From Hoylesella pleuritidis JCM 14110 (GTDB lineage: Bacteria > Bacteroidota > Bacteroidia > Bacteroidales > Bacteroidaceae): 64,000 nucleotides of DNA. The position numbers and the translations under genes are program-made. The stretch is from assembly GCF_000613725.1 (NCBI RefSeq), contig NZ_BAJN01000003.1, positions 124,001-188,000 of the forward strand, read 5' to 3'. How positions within the stretch are numbered: the first letter of the stretch is position 1; each line of letters opens with the position of its first letter. Positions 8,606-18,108 of this stretch are shown here, piece after piece. The notes beneath the pieces were generated by a model. It saw nothing but the letters and a program-made list of their open reading frames with translations. It made no database searches and had not been told where the DNA came from.

Positions 8606-11143
8606 ATGAAAAGGATAGCCCTTCTTTTGTTTATCATATTTATTTCCGTAACTGCACAACCACAACGAGTAAATCACGTCTTTAAAGGCGAGTCGCTTGC
8701 TGAAGTTTTGAAAATACTTGACCGTGAATCCAGTGATTATCGTATTAATTTTATCTTTGATGAATTGGAAGACTTTGTCGTTACTACCTCATTTAAGAAT
8801 AAGACAATCCCTAATGCTATTCGTGATGTAGTTGGCTTTTATCCTATTCGTATTGTAACTGATGAGAATAACCGTAATATATTTATAGAATGTATACAGA
8901 AAGGAGGAGGTAGACTTATCGGAAAATTGATAGATCAGCATTCAAATCCCGTTATTTATGCCAATATCGCTTTGCTTAATGTGCAGGACTCTTCACTTAT
9001 TACGGGAGGTGTAAGTAGTGAAAGCGGCGATTTTGTTATTCCAACTAATCGGAAGCGGGTACTTATGAGAGTGAGCTGTGTAGGATACAAGACACTTTAT
9101 GATATCGTAGACGTAAAAGCTATTGGTACTGTTAGGATGCGAACAAAAACGATGTTGGTAAAGACTGTAATGGTGAAGACACATCGACCTGCATATCGGA
9201 TAGGAAAAGAGGGCCTTATCGTCAATGTCCAAGGAACAAACTTAAGTTATGTCGGTACGGCGAAAGATGTGTTGGGAATGCTTCCTAATATCACGACTGA
9301 GAACGGAGATATCTCTATTTTTGGGCAAGAAGGAAGTCCGCTTATCTATATAAATGGAAAGAAAGTATTGCACAGTAATGAACTTACATTATTAAAGTCT
9401 GATGAAATCAACAGTGTTGAAGTGATAACAGCTCCCGGAATACATTATGATGCCACAGTAACGGCAGTTATCAAAATTAAAACAGTAAAAAAGAAAGGCG
9501 ACGGATTGGGTGGAGTCTTTGAAACCAATGTTAAAATGGCGCATCGTGGAAGCGCCAACAACAGTGCAAGTCTGAACTATCGGATGGGTGGATTAGACGT
9601 TTCGAGTAGTATCTCTTATGACAATAGTCGCTTGCATCAAGGGCAGACAACGCTTTGGGAAATCCGAAATCTTGTGAAAAAGAATTCTGCTCTTGTATAT
9701 GATGTACATAAAATGGATCTTAACGGACAGGTACAATTGAACTATGTCTTTGGCGATAATCGATCGGCCGGTTTTACTTATTATATCAAACGCCAACATT
9801 CCATAGGTGAAGGAAATAATCATATTCAAAGTATATTATTTAATGGAACAAAGGAAGATTACCCTCATCGTATGCGCTTTGAACGAACGGATCGGCCTAC
9901 TCATTGCCTCAGTACGTATTATAACGGAAAGATTGGTAAACTTAATCTAAACTTTGATATAGACTATATGTATACTGGGAATAGATTTGGCAATCTGTCT
10001 TATGTTGAAAAGTCACATAAGAATTATTCCGTAAATTCACAAAATAACAATTGTAGTCGTTTCTTTGCTCTTAAAAATGTGCTTGTATATCCTTTATGGA
10101 AAGGTAAATTGAATGCAGGGTTCGAATGTACCCATACAGGAAGAAATAGTCTTTTTAGTTGTTTCGGTGGTATAGAATCTGTTACAGATGATGAAATCAA
10201 GGAGTGTTCTGCCGCGTTCTTTGCCGGATACGATATTACATTGGGCAGTTTCTCAGCGTCTACTGGTATCCGTTATGAGCATACTCGTAGCAAATATTAC
10301 CAATTTAAAGTATTTAATAAGTCACAGAGTCCCAAATATAATGAATGGTTTCCATCTGTTTCTTTTGGATATTGTCACAACCGTACGGCTTTTCGTATTA
10401 GTTATACTACTGAAACACGGCGACCTGCTTACGAAAATCTGTCAGGTAATAGATTATATAATGATGAATACGTTTATGAAGGAGGGAATCCGCTTCTGCG
10501 TTTTTCAAAGATTCATACGTTGTCATTAGAAGCTCAATATCGTCGTTTTACTCTTCTGTCTACCTATTCTGATATACATAATGATATCGTTTGGTTGGAT
10601 CAGCTATATGGTGAAAAGGCAGTTCTTTACACGCCGGTGAATATTCCACGGCGGATGAGATTCCATATGCTGCTGACTTTTGCACATCGGATTCGGTGTT
10701 GGCAACCTCGTTATAGTATTGGATTGAGTAAACAGATTCTCAATTTGTCAGAGCAGGGCATCGATAGTCCGTTAGGGAAACCTTACTGGATGTTTAAATT
10801 TTACAATACATTCCATCTATCTAAAAGTTTCTGGTTAGAGTTGAAATATGGATGTTTTACAACAGGCAATGAATTGACGATGTATAACAAGGCGAGTCAT
10901 ATTCTTTCTGTACTTGCGTATAAGTATTTTCTCAAAGATAAACTTTCTGTTCGTTTGAAGATCAATGATATTCTCAAAACTCATCACAATAAAAATATCT
11001 ATCAAGGTATTAATATGATGATAAATCGAACTGCTTATCTTGACACGCGCAGCATCAGTCTCACATTTGCTTATCGCTTTAATACTGCGGATAGCAAGTA
11101 TAAAGGAACAGGAGCGGGGAAAAGAGAGAAAAAAAGGTTATGA
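8606..11143 (+). CDS. STN-domain TonB-dependent-type outer-membrane receptor
   Basis: An 845-residue outer-membrane beta-barrel receptor. A signal peptide (about residues 1-20) is followed by an STN domain (about 25-95) that transmits occupancy to FecR-like proteins. A carboxypeptidase-regulatory-like beta-sandwich comes next (about 103-175, GRLIGKLIDQHSNPVIYANI). The plug is at about 215-300 and includes PLIYINGKKV and DEINSVEVITAPGIHYDA. The barrel fills the rest, with the plug/barrel style of the 'outer membrane beta-barrel family' rather than SusC. No SusD partner follows, so the ligand may be a siderophore, peptide or other small molecule rather than a glycan; that is inference. It is the third gene of the sigma/anti-sigma unit. 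Confidence 0.85.
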   Translation: MKRIALLLFIIFISVTAQPQRVNHVFKGESLAEVLKILDRESSDYRINFIFDELEDFVVTTSFKNKTIPNAIRDVVGFYPIRIVTDENNRNIFIECIQKGGGRLIGKLIDQHSNPVIYANIALLNVQDSSLITGGVSSESGDFVIPTNRKRVLMRVSCVGYKTLYDIVDVKAIGTVRMRTKTMLVKTVMVKTHRPAYRIGKEGLIVNVQGTNLSYVGTAKDVLGMLPNITTENGDISIFGQEGSPLIYINGKKVLHSNELTLLKSDEINSVEVITAPGIHYDATVTAVIKIKTVKKKGDGLGGVFETNVKMAHRGSANNSASLNYRMGGLDVSSSISYDNSRLHQGQTTLWEIRNLVKKNSALVYDVHKMDLNGQVQLNYVFGDNRSAGFTYYIKRQHSIGEGNNHIQSILFNGTKEDYPHRMRFERTDRPTHCLSTYYNGKIGKLNLNFDIDYMYTGNRFGNLSYVEKSHKNYSVNSQNNNCSRFFALKNVLVYPLWKGKLNAGFECTHTGRNSLFSCFGGIESVTDDEIKECSAAFFAGYDITLGSFSASTGIRYEHTRSKYYQFKVFNKSQSPKYNEWFPSVSFGYCHNRTAFRISYTTETRRPAYENLSGNRLYNDEYVYEGGNPLLRFSKIHTLSLEAQYRRFTLLSTYSDIHNDIVWLDQLYGEKAVLYTPVNIPRRMRFHMLLTFAHRIRCWQPRYSIGLSKQILNLSEQGIDSPLGKPYWMFKFYNTFHLSKSFWLELKYGCFTTGNELTMYNKASHILSVLAYKYFLKDKLSVRLKINDILKTHHNKNIYQGINMMINRTAYLDTRSISLTFAYRFNTADSKYKGTGAGKREKKRL

Positions 11144-11325
11144 TAGTGATAGAAAGTTACCTTGGCTTTTATCTCTCTGATAATTTCAATCCTCTTACAG
11201 GCTTATCGAAAAGTTGAGTATTAATATTATTATGAATAATAGCAATAAAGTGAAATCTCATTATTCTTGTGTGTAAAATTATAATAAATTATGAGCACTT
11301 CTTCCGTATTGACATATTATTTTTT

Positions 11326-11333
11326 TATATTTG
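11326..11333 (+). promoter_or_regulatory. Promoter -7 element for the TPR gene pair
   Basis: TATATTTG lies 29 bp before the ATG at 11362. The 11144-11325 spacer is AT-rich and otherwise featureless. Confidence 0.55.
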
Positions 11334-11361
11334 CAAATAATTTTTAATCGTGTCATTTCAG

Positions 11362-12501
11362 ATGAAATCAAAGATATTGATCTGTATTTTCCTTTTTGCT
11401 TGGGTGAAAATAGCTGTGGGGCAGGGGCTTACGAATGTAGAGAAAGCACGCTCGCTGAATGGACAGACGAGCCGATTATTGGAGATATTAGCTGCCACTG
11501 GTGATTCTGCTGTTTATTATTCTACTGCAATGGATGCTGTTAAGACAGCAATGTTATGTGATTTTTATGATAGTAAACCCGACGGGCGAGGTACAGTGAA
11601 ACCGTTGTTTCGGACGTCGAATGCGAAGCGACTGGGGCCGATCAGAGACCGATTAGTGGAAGGGGGATTGTTTTACTATAATCATCGGCGCAATGATGAG
11701 GCAATGAAAGCATTCGAGTTGTATATTGAAACGGCGGGAAAGCCGCTGTTTAAAGACGCAGGACAGGAGTTGGGATTAGTGACTTATTATGCAGGTTTGC
11801 TGTCGTACGGGATGAAAGACTATGCTAAAGCTGAGTATTATACAGATTTGGCGTTGCGAAATCCGAACTATGCACGGGATGCGGCCGAAGTGAAAATCAA
11901 TTGTATGAGGGACCAATTGGCGAGCAAGGGTGATTCGATGAGGTATGTTAAAGCACTTACCGAATTACACAAAAAGGCTCCGGAAAACAATAATTATTTC
12001 TCAATGCTGGTTGAATATTATACTTCACCAGGGCGGCAAGACGATTTGGAGCGGTTTGTTAAGAATGAATTGCAGCGTGATTCAACCAATAAGACACTAT
12101 GGGTGTTACGGGGCGAGGCCGAGATGAAACGTCGTGAGTGGGATCGGGCGATTGCATCTTACAGACGGTCGGTAGTTCTTGACTCAATGCTTGTGCCCTC
12201 CTTATATAATATCGGAATCTGTTTCTGCTCGAAAGCGATGGCTATGAAAGACTCGCTTGTAGACAAACGAGGACGACTTACAAAAGTTGCCCGTGTAGCG
12301 ATCAGGAATCAGTTTGGGGTAGCCTTACCGTATTTGGAACGGGTACGGCAGTTAGATCCTGATCGAAAAACGGTAGACTGGGCAACACCGTTGTATCAGA
12401 TTTATTTTGTTTTGGAAGATAAAGACAAGGTTGATCAGTTAGAGCCGTTGCTTCGGCAAAATGAAGATCAAATGGGAGAGGATAAAGAGACGAAAAAATG
12501 A
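11362..12501 (+). CDS. Secreted TPR protein, first of a tandem pair
   Basis: A 379-residue protein with a signal peptide (MKSKILICIFLFAWVKIAVG, cleaved near GQG) and tetratricopeptide-like helices over most of its length. Recognisable pairs lie at about residues 105-165 (NDEAMKAFELYIETAG and DYAKAEYYTDLALRNPN) and about 230-260 (EWDRAIASYRRSVVLDSMLVPSLYNIG). A GTG at 11350 is an in-frame alternative start. The gene overlaps the next by 4 bp (ATGA). The two share the segment around DSKPDGRGTVKP, so they are paralogues. It is probably a periplasmic scaffold protein; its partner is unknown. Confidence 0.8.
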   Translation: MKSKILICIFLFAWVKIAVGQGLTNVEKARSLNGQTSRLLEILAATGDSAVYYSTAMDAVKTAMLCDFYDSKPDGRGTVKPLFRTSNAKRLGPIRDRLVEGGLFYYNHRRNDEAMKAFELYIETAGKPLFKDAGQELGLVTYYAGLLSYGMKDYAKAEYYTDLALRNPNYARDAAEVKINCMRDQLASKGDSMRYVKALTELHKKAPENNNYFSMLVEYYTSPGRQDDLERFVKNELQRDSTNKTLWVLRGEAEMKRREWDRAIASYRRSVVLDSMLVPSLYNIGICFCSKAMAMKDSLVDKRGRLTKVARVAIRNQFGVALPYLERVRQLDPDRKTVDWATPLYQIYFVLEDKDKVDQLEPLLRQNEDQMGEDKETKK

Positions 12502-13700
12502 GAGGATTACTGACGATTGCAATACTGATATTTTGTGTCTTCGGAGCTGCTGCCCAGAAGAAAGAAATAGCCCTTGCAAAGGATTGGGTGAAGAAAGGAA
12601 CAAATCTTCCCCAAGCTGAACAGATGATGAGAAAACTACTTGGCGACAGTGTCAACCGTACGAATGAGAAGATCTGGATAGTGCTTTTCGAGGCGATTAA
12701 GAAGCAATACGACCAGGGAAACGAGCGGCTCTATCTTCGGCAATCTTGTGATACCGCGACGCTGTTCGTGCTCGGCAAAAAGATGTTTACCATTTTGGAG
12801 GGGCTCGATTCGCTTGATTCGCGTCCTGATGCAAAGGGACGGGTACGCCCGAAACTGCGAGATAAGAATGCAGAACTGCTGAATGACTATCGTGTCAATC
12901 TATTTAACGGCGGTGTATATTTCATCAATAAGCATGCTTATGGAGATGCTTATGACTTCTTTCATACCTATTTAGATTGTGCCGATCAACCGCTTTTCAC
13001 GCGTTATCAGTATGCTGAAAGAGACAAACAGATGCCGCAGGTTGCTTATTGGGCCGTTTATTGTGGCTATAAGCTGAAAAATCCGTTGGCCACTTTGCGT
13101 CACGCAGACCTGGCTTTGAAAGATACGGTGCATTATAATTATATGTTACAATACCTTGCAGAGACTTATAAGATAGAAAAAGACACAACTCGCTATATTG
13201 AAATGTTGAAAGAAGGCTTTGAGAAATATCCTAAATTTCCATTCTTTTTTTCTCGACTTATTGCATATTATTCAGATAAAAGTGATTTGACCAAAGCGAT
13301 GGAGGTGACCGACAGGGCCTTGGCGGTAGATAGTACGAGTGTTATTTTTCGTTTCGCTAAGAGTTCTCTGTTGCTGGGAATAGGTCGTTATTCAGAGTGT
13401 ATACGGCTGTGTGATGAGCTGATAGCCGCTAACGACAGCCTTGCCGATGCTTATTTGAATGCCGGCTTGGCGTATTTTGATCAGGGAGTAGAACTCGACA
13501 AGAGCACACAGGTATCTGCACGGCGTAAGCAAGCTATTTTAACGTATTATCAGAAAGCCTTGCCATACTTAGAAAAATATCGTGCGCTTGTGCCGGAGCA
13601 ATGGAATAAGTGGGGAATCCCACTTTATACGATTTATTTGAATCTCAATATGGGTAAAGAGTTTGATGAAATAGACCGAATGTTGAAAAGTGACCGATAG
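12498..13700 (+). CDS. Secreted TPR protein, second of a tandem pair
   Basis: A 400-residue protein with a signal peptide (MRGLLTIAILIFCVFGAAAQ). Its TPR-like helices include KAMEVTDRALAVDSTSVIFRFAKSSLL and YSECIRLCDELIAANDSLADAYLNAGLAYF at about residues 265-320. It matches its upstream neighbour in the conserved segment DSRPDAKGRVRPKLRDKNAE, in a following GGVYF/GGLFYY block and in overall length, so the pair arose by duplication. Translational coupling through the ATGA overlap suggests the two act together. No enzymatic motif is visible. Confidence 0.8.
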   Translation: MRGLLTIAILIFCVFGAAAQKKEIALAKDWVKKGTNLPQAEQMMRKLLGDSVNRTNEKIWIVLFEAIKKQYDQGNERLYLRQSCDTATLFVLGKKMFTILEGLDSLDSRPDAKGRVRPKLRDKNAELLNDYRVNLFNGGVYFINKHAYGDAYDFFHTYLDCADQPLFTRYQYAERDKQMPQVAYWAVYCGYKLKNPLATLRHADLALKDTVHYNYMLQYLAETYKIEKDTTRYIEMLKEGFEKYPKFPFFFSRLIAYYSDKSDLTKAMEVTDRALAVDSTSVIFRFAKSSLLLGIGRYSECIRLCDELIAANDSLADAYLNAGLAYFDQGVELDKSTQVSARRKQAILTYYQKALPYLEKYRALVPEQWNKWGIPLYTIYLNLNMGKEFDEIDRMLKSDR

Positions 13701-13709
13701 AGAATTAAT

Positions 13710-15035
13710 ATGAAGATGGATATTAGACAGACATTAGATAAGTTGGGCTTTGCCGATTTGAATGCGATGCAGAAGAATGTGTCAGACGCCTTTCTACATT
13801 CGGATAAAGACATAATAGTACTCTCGCCCACAGGATCGGGTAAAACCTTGGCCTATCTGCTGCCATTGATGCAAATCCTCGATGCTGCGAGCAGTGAGGT
13901 ACAGGCTGTCGTTATTGTTCCCGGACGTGAATTGGCCTTGCAGTCGGCTATGGTGCATCAAAGTTTAGGTAGTGGACTGCGGTCTTGTGCCTGCTATGGA
14001 GGTAGGATGACTATAGATGAGCATCGTACGCTGAAACAGGTGAAACCGCAGATCATCTTTGCAACACCAGGGCGTTTGAATGATCATCTCGACAAGGGAA
14101 ATATCAGTCCTGGTGCAGTTAAATTCCTGATTATCGACGAGTTCGACAAGTGTTTGGAGATGGGATTTAACGAGGAAATGAAAGCGATCATAGAGAAATT
14201 ACCGTATATCGAGCGCAGAGTGTTGTTATCGGCGACCGACGCCGAGTTAGTCCCGAAGTTTGTTCATATAGGTCATAGCATCCGAATTGATTATTCAGAT
14301 ACCGACAACCAAGTGCCCGAACGTGTACATATATATAAGGTGTCGAGTTCGGAGAAAGATAAATTAGATACGTTGAATGGTTTGTTGCGCAGTCTCGGCA
14401 ATGGCAGCAGTATTGTTTTCTTGAATTATCGGGATAGTATAGAGCGCACTGATAACTATCTTGTAGAGCAGGGATTTACGACAAGTATATTACATGGAGG
14501 AATGGATCAGAAGATGCGCGAGAATGCTCTATATAAGTTTTCAAATGGTTCGGCTAATATACTTGTCAGCACAGACTTGGCGTCTCGGGGGCTTGATATT
14601 CCCGATATAGATAATATTATTCATTATCATTTACCTGAAAGTCAGCAGGGATACGTACATCGGGTGGGCCGTACGGCCCGCTGGAAGAAATCGGGTAGAA
14701 CCTTTTTCATCTTGGGACCAAACGAAATAATGCCTGAGTACATTCACGACGAACCGGAAGTTTATGCGATCCCGACGGAATTACCTCCCCCATCACTCCC
14801 TCGGATGGCTACGTTGTATATCGGAAAAGGAAAGAAAGATAAAATAAGCAGAGGCGATATTGTCGGTTTTCTGTGTCGAAAAGGTGGCTTAAAAGGTTCT
14901 GATATCGGACGCATCGATGTGAAAGAACGCTATGCTTATGTTGCTGTTGCGCGTGAAAAAGCAGATCATCTGCTTGTACGGATAGCTGGTGAAAAAATCA
15001 AAGGTGTCAAAACCATCGTAGAATCTGTGCGATAA
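13710..15035 (+). CDS. DEAD-box RNA helicase with DbpA-type RNA-binding tail
   Basis: A 441-residue cytoplasmic ATP-dependent RNA helicase, likely acting on rRNA during ribosome assembly. Motifs in order: Walker A SPTGSGKT (about residue 43), PGREL, TPGR, motif II reading DEFD instead of DEAD, SAT, and motif VI HRVGRTAR (about residue 315). The C-terminal 75 residues (TLYIGKGKKDKISRGDIVGFLCRKG onward) look like the DbpA RNA-binding domain, which in E. coli DbpA recognises a 23S rRNA hairpin. It begins 9 bp after the second TPR gene and may be cotranscribed. The ATG at 13716 is an alternative start. Confidence 0.88.
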   Translation: MKMDIRQTLDKLGFADLNAMQKNVSDAFLHSDKDIIVLSPTGSGKTLAYLLPLMQILDAASSEVQAVVIVPGRELALQSAMVHQSLGSGLRSCACYGGRMTIDEHRTLKQVKPQIIFATPGRLNDHLDKGNISPGAVKFLIIDEFDKCLEMGFNEEMKAIIEKLPYIERRVLLSATDAELVPKFVHIGHSIRIDYSDTDNQVPERVHIYKVSSSEKDKLDTLNGLLRSLGNGSSIVFLNYRDSIERTDNYLVEQGFTTSILHGGMDQKMRENALYKFSNGSANILVSTDLASRGLDIPDIDNIIHYHLPESQQGYVHRVGRTARWKKSGRTFFILGPNEIMPEYIHDEPEVYAIPTELPPPSLPRMATLYIGKGKKDKISRGDIVGFLCRKGGLKGSDIGRIDVKERYAYVAVAREKADHLLVRIAGEKIKGVKTIVESVR

Positions 15036-15086
15036 TATGATAACCGAAGTAAAGCTTTGGCAACATTCATAAATTCACAGCTTCTC

Positions 15087-15210
15087 ATTTGCAGTTAATC
15101 ACCGTGCAATTAACTGTTAATCATCTTCTAAGTAAGCGTTAATCATCGTGTAACTAACGGTTAATCACACTGCGATCAACATCAAATAACACGGTGTTTG
15201 ACGATTAATT
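15087..15210. repeat. 22-bp-period palindromic intergenic array B (4-5 units)
   Basis: GTTAAT occurs at 15094, 15116, 15138 and 15160, each 22 bp apart, mostly followed by C and preceded by TAAC-like half-sites. A weaker ATTAAT lies near 15204. The array sits 3' of the helicase gene and upstream of the tamL promoter. Confidence 0.85.
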
Positions 15211-15289
15211 GCACAGTAAAAAGAATCCTATCACATTACGCCTCTTCTTATTTTCTCCATTCACCTCTTGTGACTTCCGATAAATTTCG

Positions 15290-15297
15290 TACCTTTG
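15290..15297 (+). promoter_or_regulatory. Promoter -7 element for tamL
   Basis: TACCTTTG, 43 bp before the ATG at 15340 and 22 bp before a possible in-frame TTG at 15319. Confidence 0.65.
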
Positions 15298-15339
15298 TAA
15301 CACTTAAGAGTTGACAGATTGGATTTCCAACGCATTATA

Positions 15340-17562
15340 ATGAACGTATGTTTCGCCCGTAATTTTATTGCTGGCCTGTGCTTCATAGCATCGGTTATCA
15401 CGTTGGTGTCGTGCTCAGCTACTAAGTTTATACCGGAGAAAGCCTATCTTTTAGAGCGGGTAAAAATCAAATCGACTGACAAAACATTGAATACCGCCTA
15501 TTTAGAACCGTATATTCGGCAGAAGACCAACTCAAGATGGTTCTCTCTTTTTAAAGTTCCGATGGGAGCTTATGCACTCTCCGGGCGCGACACCACACGC
15601 TGGATCAACCGTACATTGCAACATATCGGCGAACGACCGGTGATTTTCGATACACTGCAAGCACGGCTCTCGTGTAACGATTTGCGCACAGCTTTACAGA
15701 ATATGGGCTATATGAATGCCACGGTCGATCTCAAAACGCACGTCCGTGGCAAACGACTCAAAGCTATTTATACACTTCAGCCCGGCGAGCCTTTCCGTAT
15801 CGGAACAATTAAATACGATATTCAAGACACATTGATAGCCCGTATCCTCAACCTGAACAGCCCGCAAAAACAAGGTCTGAAACCTGGGATGCAGTTCACC
15901 GTAGACCATCTTGACGCCGAGCGCAAGCGTCTAACAACACTTCTGATGGATAGTGGTTACTATCGCTTTCATAAAGATTTCATTCAGTATGAGGCCGACT
16001 CAACTCGCCAAAGCAAGCAAGTCGATCTCACACTACGTCTTTTGAAATATCGTACTACAAGTGAATCGCCCGAGACTTTGCATCCACGCTACACCATTCA
16101 TCAAGTGAATTATCTGAGCAACGACTCCACACGGCTCCACCTCCGACGTCGAGTTTTAGAGCATAACACGGCTATCAAGACGGGCGAACCTTTCTGTGCA
16201 GCTGACTTACAACGCACATACAACAACTTTGCAAGGCTTCAAGCCGTTCGATTTACCAATATCCGGTTTGTCGAACAACCCGATACGACACTCTTGGATT
16301 GCAATATTCAGATTAGCACCAACAAACCTTCGACCCTCTCTTTTCTGCCCGAAGGTACCAATACTGCGGGAGATTTCGGAGCCGCTGCATCTTTAACGTA
16401 TGAGAATCGCAATCTTTTCAGGGGTAGCGAAACATTCAGCGTGCAGCTGCGCGGCGCTTTCGAGGCCATCACCGGACTTGAAGGCTATCAGAATAACAAC
16501 TATAAAGAGTACAGCGTTGAGACCCGATTGGGATTCCCCCGATTTGTAGCGCCCCTCCTTTCGCGGGCTTTTCAACGTCGGAGTAGCGCCACCTCAGAGC
16601 TGGCTTTGAGTTGGAACTTGCAGAATCGACCGGAGTTTCATCGTCGAGTCTTCTCTGCCTCGTGGCGATATAACTGGACAGAGCCTCGCTATCATACATC
16701 ATACAGATTAGACATTATCGATCTCAACTACGTCTATATGCCCTGGATCAGCGAGACCTTCAAGCAGAATTATCTCGATAATGCCACGAGTCGCAACGCT
16801 ATTCTACGTTATAATTACGAAGATCTGTTTGTGATGAAAATCGGATTCGGTCTCACTTACAATAACGGAGTCAATGTTCTTCGGGCCAATGTAGAATCGG
16901 CGGGTAATCTGCTCAATGCTGTTTCACGTCTCACAGAGATGAAAAGGAACAGCAACGGACAATACACCTTATTTAATATTGCCTATGCCCAATACGCGAA
17001 ATTTGATTTCGACTACACCCATTTGCTACGTTTCGACACTCATAATCTGCTTGCTCTGCACGCGGGAATAGGTTTGGCGTATCCTTATGGAAACAGTAAA
17101 GTATTGCCGTTTGAGAAAAGATATTTCTCGGGCGGAGCCAATTCGGTGCGTGGATGGGGCGTACGCGGACTCGGACCGGGCAAGTTTCGCGGAACAGATG
17201 GTGCCATCGACTTCATCAATCAGACCGGAGATATGAAGATAGATTTGAATGCCGAGCTACGCACTTACCTCTTTTGGAAATTCGACGGGGCCTTTTTCAT
17301 TGATGCAGGAAACATTTGGACGCTCCGTAATTACGCTGATCAGCCCGGCGGACAGTTTAAGATCAACGAGTTTTACAAGCAAATTGCCGTGGCCTACGGA
17401 CTGGGATTGCGTCTCAACTTCAATTATTTCATTCTGCGACTCGATATGGGTGTGAAAGCCGTTAACCCTGCTTACACTATTCGCAAAGAGCATTTTCCCC
17501 TCTTTCATCCGCGTTATGCCCGCGACGTTTCATTTCATTTCGCCGTCGGTCTGCCGTTCTGA
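15340..17562 (+). CDS. Omp85-family outer-membrane lipoprotein, TamL type
   Basis: A 740-residue BamA/TamA-like protein. A lipoprotein signal ends in the lipobox LVSC (about residues 20-25), so the N-terminus is lipid-anchored, which is the hallmark of the Bacteroidetes TamL branch. POTRA-like repeats occupy roughly residues 40-320 (GEPFRIGTIKYDI, GEPFCAADLQRTYNNFARL). A 16-strand-type barrel follows, with the conserved loop-6 motif FSGGANSVRGWGVRGLGPGK at about residues 590-610 and a terminal aromatic residue (GLPF). It probably assists insertion of outer-membrane proteins together with TamB. The ATG at 15340 is preferred over an upstream TTG. Its 3' end overlaps the convergent lipoprotein gene by 28 bp. 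Confidence 0.87.
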   Translation: MNVCFARNFIAGLCFIASVITLVSCSATKFIPEKAYLLERVKIKSTDKTLNTAYLEPYIRQKTNSRWFSLFKVPMGAYALSGRDTTRWINRTLQHIGERPVIFDTLQARLSCNDLRTALQNMGYMNATVDLKTHVRGKRLKAIYTLQPGEPFRIGTIKYDIQDTLIARILNLNSPQKQGLKPGMQFTVDHLDAERKRLTTLLMDSGYYRFHKDFIQYEADSTRQSKQVDLTLRLLKYRTTSESPETLHPRYTIHQVNYLSNDSTRLHLRRRVLEHNTAIKTGEPFCAADLQRTYNNFARLQAVRFTNIRFVEQPDTTLLDCNIQISTNKPSTLSFLPEGTNTAGDFGAAASLTYENRNLFRGSETFSVQLRGAFEAITGLEGYQNNNYKEYSVETRLGFPRFVAPLLSRAFQRRSSATSELALSWNLQNRPEFHRRVFSASWRYNWTEPRYHTSYRLDIIDLNYVYMPWISETFKQNYLDNATSRNAILRYNYEDLFVMKIGFGLTYNNGVNVLRANVESAGNLLNAVSRLTEMKRNSNGQYTLFNIAYAQYAKFDFDYTHLLRFDTHNLLALHAGIGLAYPYGNSKVLPFEKRYFSGGANSVRGWGVRGLGPGKFRGTDGAIDFINQTGDMKIDLNAELRTYLFWKFDGAFFIDAGNIWTLRNYADQPGGQFKINEFYKQIAVAYGLGLRLNFNYFILRLDMGVKAVNPAYTIRKEHFPLFHPRYARDVSFHFAVGLPF

Positions 17563-18020
17563 GAATATGGAAGTGCGGTTAAATGCACCATCCATCGACC
17601 ATTTCGACACACTACGGGGAGCTGAAAATCAGCCTTATTAACAAATTGTCCTGCATTGCCTACGGTGTCCATACGCAGGTAGTGACTGACAGTAAGAGAT
17701 ACGATGGCCGTAGAATCGCCGAGGCCGAACTTGATATCATTGATCTGATAACTTGCTCCCTCATCTTGCGCACGCAGAATATCCACATCAGATTGCTGCA
17801 CATTGGTAGCTGCAAAACGTAGCCACGATTCCGATTCGGGCGTACAATAAGGCAAAGCCTGCTTGAATTGCCAATTATAATAATGTGTAGCAAACGAGTC
17901 AACAACTGCTTTCAGTTGACTGTCAGTATCTGAACGACTGCACGAAATGAGATTCACTATTGTGAGAAACAAGATGATTGCAACTGCCGAACAATGCCGA
18001 ATGTGATGAATATAACGCAT
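17535..18020 (-). CDS. Putative lipoprotein
   Basis: A 161-residue predicted lipoprotein. The signal sequence ends in the lipobox LISC (about residues 24-27). The mature part looks like a compact NTF2/cystatin-like fold: helix AVVDSFATHYYNWQFKQALPYCTPES, then strands ending in GRWMVHLTALPYSQNG. Proteins of this layout often carry DUF4878-like domains, but I cannot assign a family with confidence. It has a TACCTTTG promoter 22 bp upstream and is transcribed divergently from the WalJ-like gene. Confidence 0.75.
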   Translation of the reverse strand: MRYIHHIRHCSAVAIILFLTIVNLISCSRSDTDSQLKAVVDSFATHYYNWQFKQALPYCTPESESWLRFAATNVQQSDVDILRAQDEGASYQINDIKFGLGDSTAIVSLTVSHYLRMDTVGNAGQFVNKADFQLPVVCRNGRWMVHLTALPYSQNGRPTAK

Positions 18021-18041
18021 ATAAAAACCTTAAAATATCGC

Positions 18042-18090
18042 CAAAGGTAAAGAAAATGCTTGGTATTTCCAACGCTTTTACTTACTTTTG
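18042..18090. promoter_or_regulatory. Divergent promoter pair
   Basis: TACCTTTG on the minus strand (18049-18042) serves the lipoprotein gene. TACTTTTG on the plus strand (18083-18090) serves the metallohydrolase. The latter overlaps the upstream in-frame TTG at 18088, which excludes it as a start and selects the ATG at 18109. Confidence 0.65.
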
Positions 18091-18108
18091 TCCATAAAAA
18101 AGAATGAA

